Origin: CAZUTK01 sp964623265
GTDB taxonomy: Bacteria > Electryoneota > B3-LCP
Assembly (NCBI GenBank): GCA_964623265.1
Contig: CAZUTK010000005.1
Span: 1 to 64,000 of the forward strand
Direction: 5' to 3'
DNA length: 64,000 bases
Shown: piece by piece, positions 61,775 to 64,000 of the stretch
Numbering within the stretch: position 1 is the stretch's first letter
How the letters are laid out: every line of letters begins with the position of its first letter
The notes under the pieces: model-generated
The model's database searches: none
What the model saw: only the letters and a program-made list of their open reading frames with translations
What the model was told of the DNA's origin: nothing
Position numbers and translations under genes: made by a program

Positions 61775-64000
61775 TCATCGCCGGCGGTGACGGGGCGGTT
61801 TCGTCGCGTGCAAGCTATGCTTAATTCGATCTTCCGTGATCGGCAGATCCGTGAATTCCACGCCCAGCGCGTCGCAGACGGCGTTGGCGACGGCGGGGGC
61901 CGTCCCCACCAGAGCCGGTTCGCCGATGCCGCGCGCGCCGAAGGGACCCAGTGTGTCGGGGGATTCGAGGAATTCGATCGAAATTTGCGGAATATCCGAC
62001 GCCCGCGGGGTGCGGTATCGGTCGAAATTCAGCGTTGTAGGATAACCGTTTTCCACCCGATATTCCTCGAACAATGCCATGCCGATTCCCTGCGCGACCG
62101 CTCCGATGACCTGCCCCCTCAGCGCCTGCCGGTGGATGACTCTGCCCACATCGTGGCACGCCGCCAGCCGCAGAACCTTGACTCTGCCGGTCTTCAGGTT
62201 GACTTCCACTTCCGCCGCTTGAGCGCCCCAGGCGTAGGTGGCGTAGGCGACGCCCTGACCGGTCTCGTCGTCCAGCTTCGTCGTGGGGACGGAGAAACGG
62301 GTGAAGGCGTCGGTCGGCTGCCCCAGTTCCGTCAGGCGGTGATGGATTTTTCGCAGTGCGTCTTCATCCGTTGACAGAAAACGGAGATTCTGTTCGAAGC
62401 AGAATTGATCCAGCCTCTGCCGCAGTTTTTCGCAGACGTTCTGCACGGCTCTGCCCGTGATGGTCGTCTGACGCGAGGCGACGGTGGAACCGGAATCCGG
62501 AGTCAGCTCGCTGTCGGCGGCCAGTAGATCCACGCGGTCGAAATCCGTTTCGAGAGCTTCTGCGGCGATCTGGCGGAAGATGGTCGAGGAGCCCTGACCG
62601 TAGTCCACCGTGCCGACCCGCAGGATGAAGCGCCCTTGCGCCGTCAGTTCGACACGGGCGCCGGAGATATCGGGGATGCCTCCTCCGTAGCCGATGCCGT
62701 AGAAGAGGGCGGCGACGCCGACGCCTCTTTTAACGGTTGTGGATTTGTTCTTGGATTTTGCGGCGGGGCGGATCGCCGCGGTGACGGAGTTGAGGCAGCG
62801 ATCCAAGGTTACTTTTAAGGAAGGAGGTAATTCCTGCGTCGCCGTCCGGCCGCCGTCGCGCAGGAGATTGCGGCGGCGCAGTTCCACCGGATCGAATCCC
62901 CAAGCTTTCGCCGCCATATCGAGGTGTCGTTCCGCGGCGTAGAGCACCTGTGTCGCTCCGAAGCCGCGGAATGCGCCGGAGTAAGCGTTGTTGGTGTAAA
63001 CGGATCTGCCCAGGATGCGGATGTTGGGAATCTCGTAGGGACCCGAAGCGTGCACGCAGGCTTTGCGCAGGATGTTCGGCGCCCAGGAGGTATAGGCGCC
63101 GGTGTCGGCGATCAATTCGAGATCCAGAGCGGTCAACCTGCCGTCGGCGTCCGCCGCCAGACGGCGGCGGATGATCATAGGGTGGCGTTTGGTGGTGGAT
63201 CGAAAGGATTCCTCGCGGGTCAGCACGATGCGCACTGGACGCTTCAGTTTGTAAGCCGCCAGCGCCGCCAGGGGCTGCACCACCATATCTTCCCGCTTGC
63301 CGAAGGCGCCGCCGGTGGGGGATTGAATCACCCGCAGTTCGTGTCTGCCGAGGTTCAGGATGCGGCAGAGTTCCGCGCGGTCGAAGAAGACGTTTTGAGT
63401 CGGGGCGATGACGGTGAGCCTGCCGGCGTCGTCGAACGTCGCCAGGACTGCTTCGTTTTCCATCGGGGCGTGTTCCACCAGCGGGGTGCGGAAGACGGCT
63501 TCGTGGCGCAGCGCCGCCTCGCGGAATGCTCGTTCCACGTCCCCTCGCCGGATCTTGCGTTCCGCCGCCAGATTGCCCTTTTCGAAGAGTTTGACCGCAT
63601 CCTCTTTCAGCGCCGCTTCTGGATCTGTGACCGCGGGGAGCGGCTCATATTCGACTTCGATTTGCGAGACGGCTCGCCGGGCGTCGGATTCGCTTTGCGC
63701 CACCACCAGCGCGACCTTGTCACCGACGAAACGCACGCGGTCTCCGCACAGAACCGGCTGATCCTTCGCGGCTTTCCCGTAATGATTGTCGCCGGGGACG
63801 TCCGCGGCGGTGAAGACGGCGACGACGCCGGGCATCGAAGCGGCTTTCGCCGCATCTATCCGGCGTATGAGGGCGTGCGGATATTGCGCCCAGAGGACGG
63901 CTCCGTGCAGCATCCCCGGCGCGGCGAGATCCGCGGCGTAGCGGATACCGCCTGATACCAACGCTTCCGCGCCGGTGCGCAGAGGCGAAGATCCGAGCGT
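61775..64000 (-). CDS. Xanthine dehydrogenase/aldehyde oxidase-family molybdenum-binding subunit, 5' end outside window
   Basis: The visible 741 residues have the family landmarks: the near-N-terminal GGIRYAADLAAPGMLHGAV, GGAFGKREDM, GAFRGFGATQ, GGIPDISGARV and the catalytic-Glu segment ARGIGEPALVG near the end. The frame stays open through the right edge, adding LGSSPLRTG, typical of the start of this subunit, so only a few residues seem missing. The enzyme hydroxylates N-heterocycles or aldehydes with a molybdopterin cytosine dinucleotide cofactor. FAD and Fe-S subunits would be expected upstream, outside the window; the substrate is unknown. Confidence 0.9.
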   Translation of the reverse strand, partial: TLGSSPLRTGAEALVSGGIRYAADLAAPGMLHGAVLWAQYPHALIRRIDAAKAASMPGVVAVFTAADVPGDNHYGKAAKDQPVLCGDRVRFVGDKVALVVAQSESDARRAVSQIEVEYEPLPAVTDPEAALKEDAVKLFEKGNLAAERKIRRGDVERAFREAALRHEAVFRTPLVEHAPMENEAVLATFDDAGRLTVIAPTQNVFFDRAELCRILNLGRHELRVIQSPTGGAFGKREDMVVQPLAALAAYKLKRPVRIVLTREESFRSTTKRHPMIIRRRLAADADGRLTALDLELIADTGAYTSWAPNILRKACVHASGPYEIPNIRILGRSVYTNNAYSGAFRGFGATQVLYAAERHLDMAAKAWGFDPVELRRRNLLRDGGRTATQELPPSLKVTLDRCLNSVTAAIRPAAKSKNKSTTVKRGVGVAALFYGIGYGGGIPDISGARVELTAQGRFILRVGTVDYGQGSSTIFRQIAAEALETDFDRVDLLAADSELTPDSGSTVASRQTTITGRAVQNVCEKLRQRLDQFCFEQNLRFLSTDEDALRKIHHRLTELGQPTDAFTRFSVPTTKLDDETGQGVAYATYAWGAQAAEVEVNLKTGRVKVLRLAACHDVGRVIHRQALRGQVIGAVAQGIGMALFEEYRVENGYPTTLNFDRYRTPRASDIPQISIEFLESPDTLGPFGARGIGEPALVGTAPAVANAVCDALGVEFTDLPITEDRIKHSLHATKPPRHRRR

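Noticed and set aside
1..64000. tRNA, rRNA, CRISPR arrays, insertion sequences, phage or integrase genes
   Set aside because: I looked for conserved tRNA arms, spaced direct repeats and transposase motifs and found none convincing.

Overview
The window most likely comes from a GC-rich, Gram-negative member of the FCB superphylum outside classical Bacteroidota (candidates: Calditrichota, KSB1, Zixibacteria-like lineages). The evidence is a complete SprA translocon gene (type IX secretion, T9SS), five secreted proteins ending in PNPFNP-type T9SS sorting domains, a DUF3078 outer-membrane protein and an OmpA/thrombospondin-type-3 protein. The lineage is inferred; no rRNA or tRNA gene was seen. 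Candidate promoters look like ordinary sigma-70 (TTGaxt, 17 bp, TATATT or TACCTT).

Layout. 1-3420: two T9SS cargo genes with almost identical 3' ends; the complete one encodes a clan CD (legumain/caspase-like) cysteine peptidase. 3751-7733: a four-gene fumarate reductase/succinate dehydrogenase-like operon (HdrC-like, HdrB-like, Fe-S and flavin subunits) with no membrane anchor. 8192-19244: the most unusual region, ten same-strand genes encoding two SLC13/DASS anion transporters, two intact sensor kinases, one degenerate kinase, a CBS protein and five receiver domains. One receiver is fused to a transporter and one to a cytidylate-kinase-like/BON protein. None of the five receivers has a DNA-binding domain, so output seems to act on proteins, perhaps on the transporters. 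The neighbouring fumarate-type operon makes dicarboxylate metabolism a reasonable guess for the substrate.

19255-32453 (minus strand): housekeeping and DNA-uptake genes: a small outer-membrane-like protein, dprA, recO, mgtE, rsmA, rsmD, a PilM-like protein, a pseudopilin-like protein, comEA, dnaJ-grpE-hrcA, an exopolyphosphatase and an M28 peptidase. 32485-38835: sprA. 39027-40010: a T9SS cargo protein, followed by a structured intergenic region. 40663-44324 (minus): a small orphan protein, a membrane protein, a PAS histidine kinase and an NtrC-like sigma-54 activator.

44760-53236 (plus): a gingipain-like C25 protein with Asn in place of the catalytic His, then two tandem asparagine-synthetase-like genes that lack the glutaminase Cys, preceded by the decayed tail of a third copy. 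53302-56246 (minus): DUF3078 protein, MscL with a zinc-ribbon tail, OmpA/TSP3 protein. 56857-64000: a CoA-acylating aldehyde dehydrogenase with an encapsulation-peptide-like C-terminus, a T9SS subtilase (minus), a cold shock protein, and the partial large subunit of a molybdenum hydroxylase (minus) running off the right edge.
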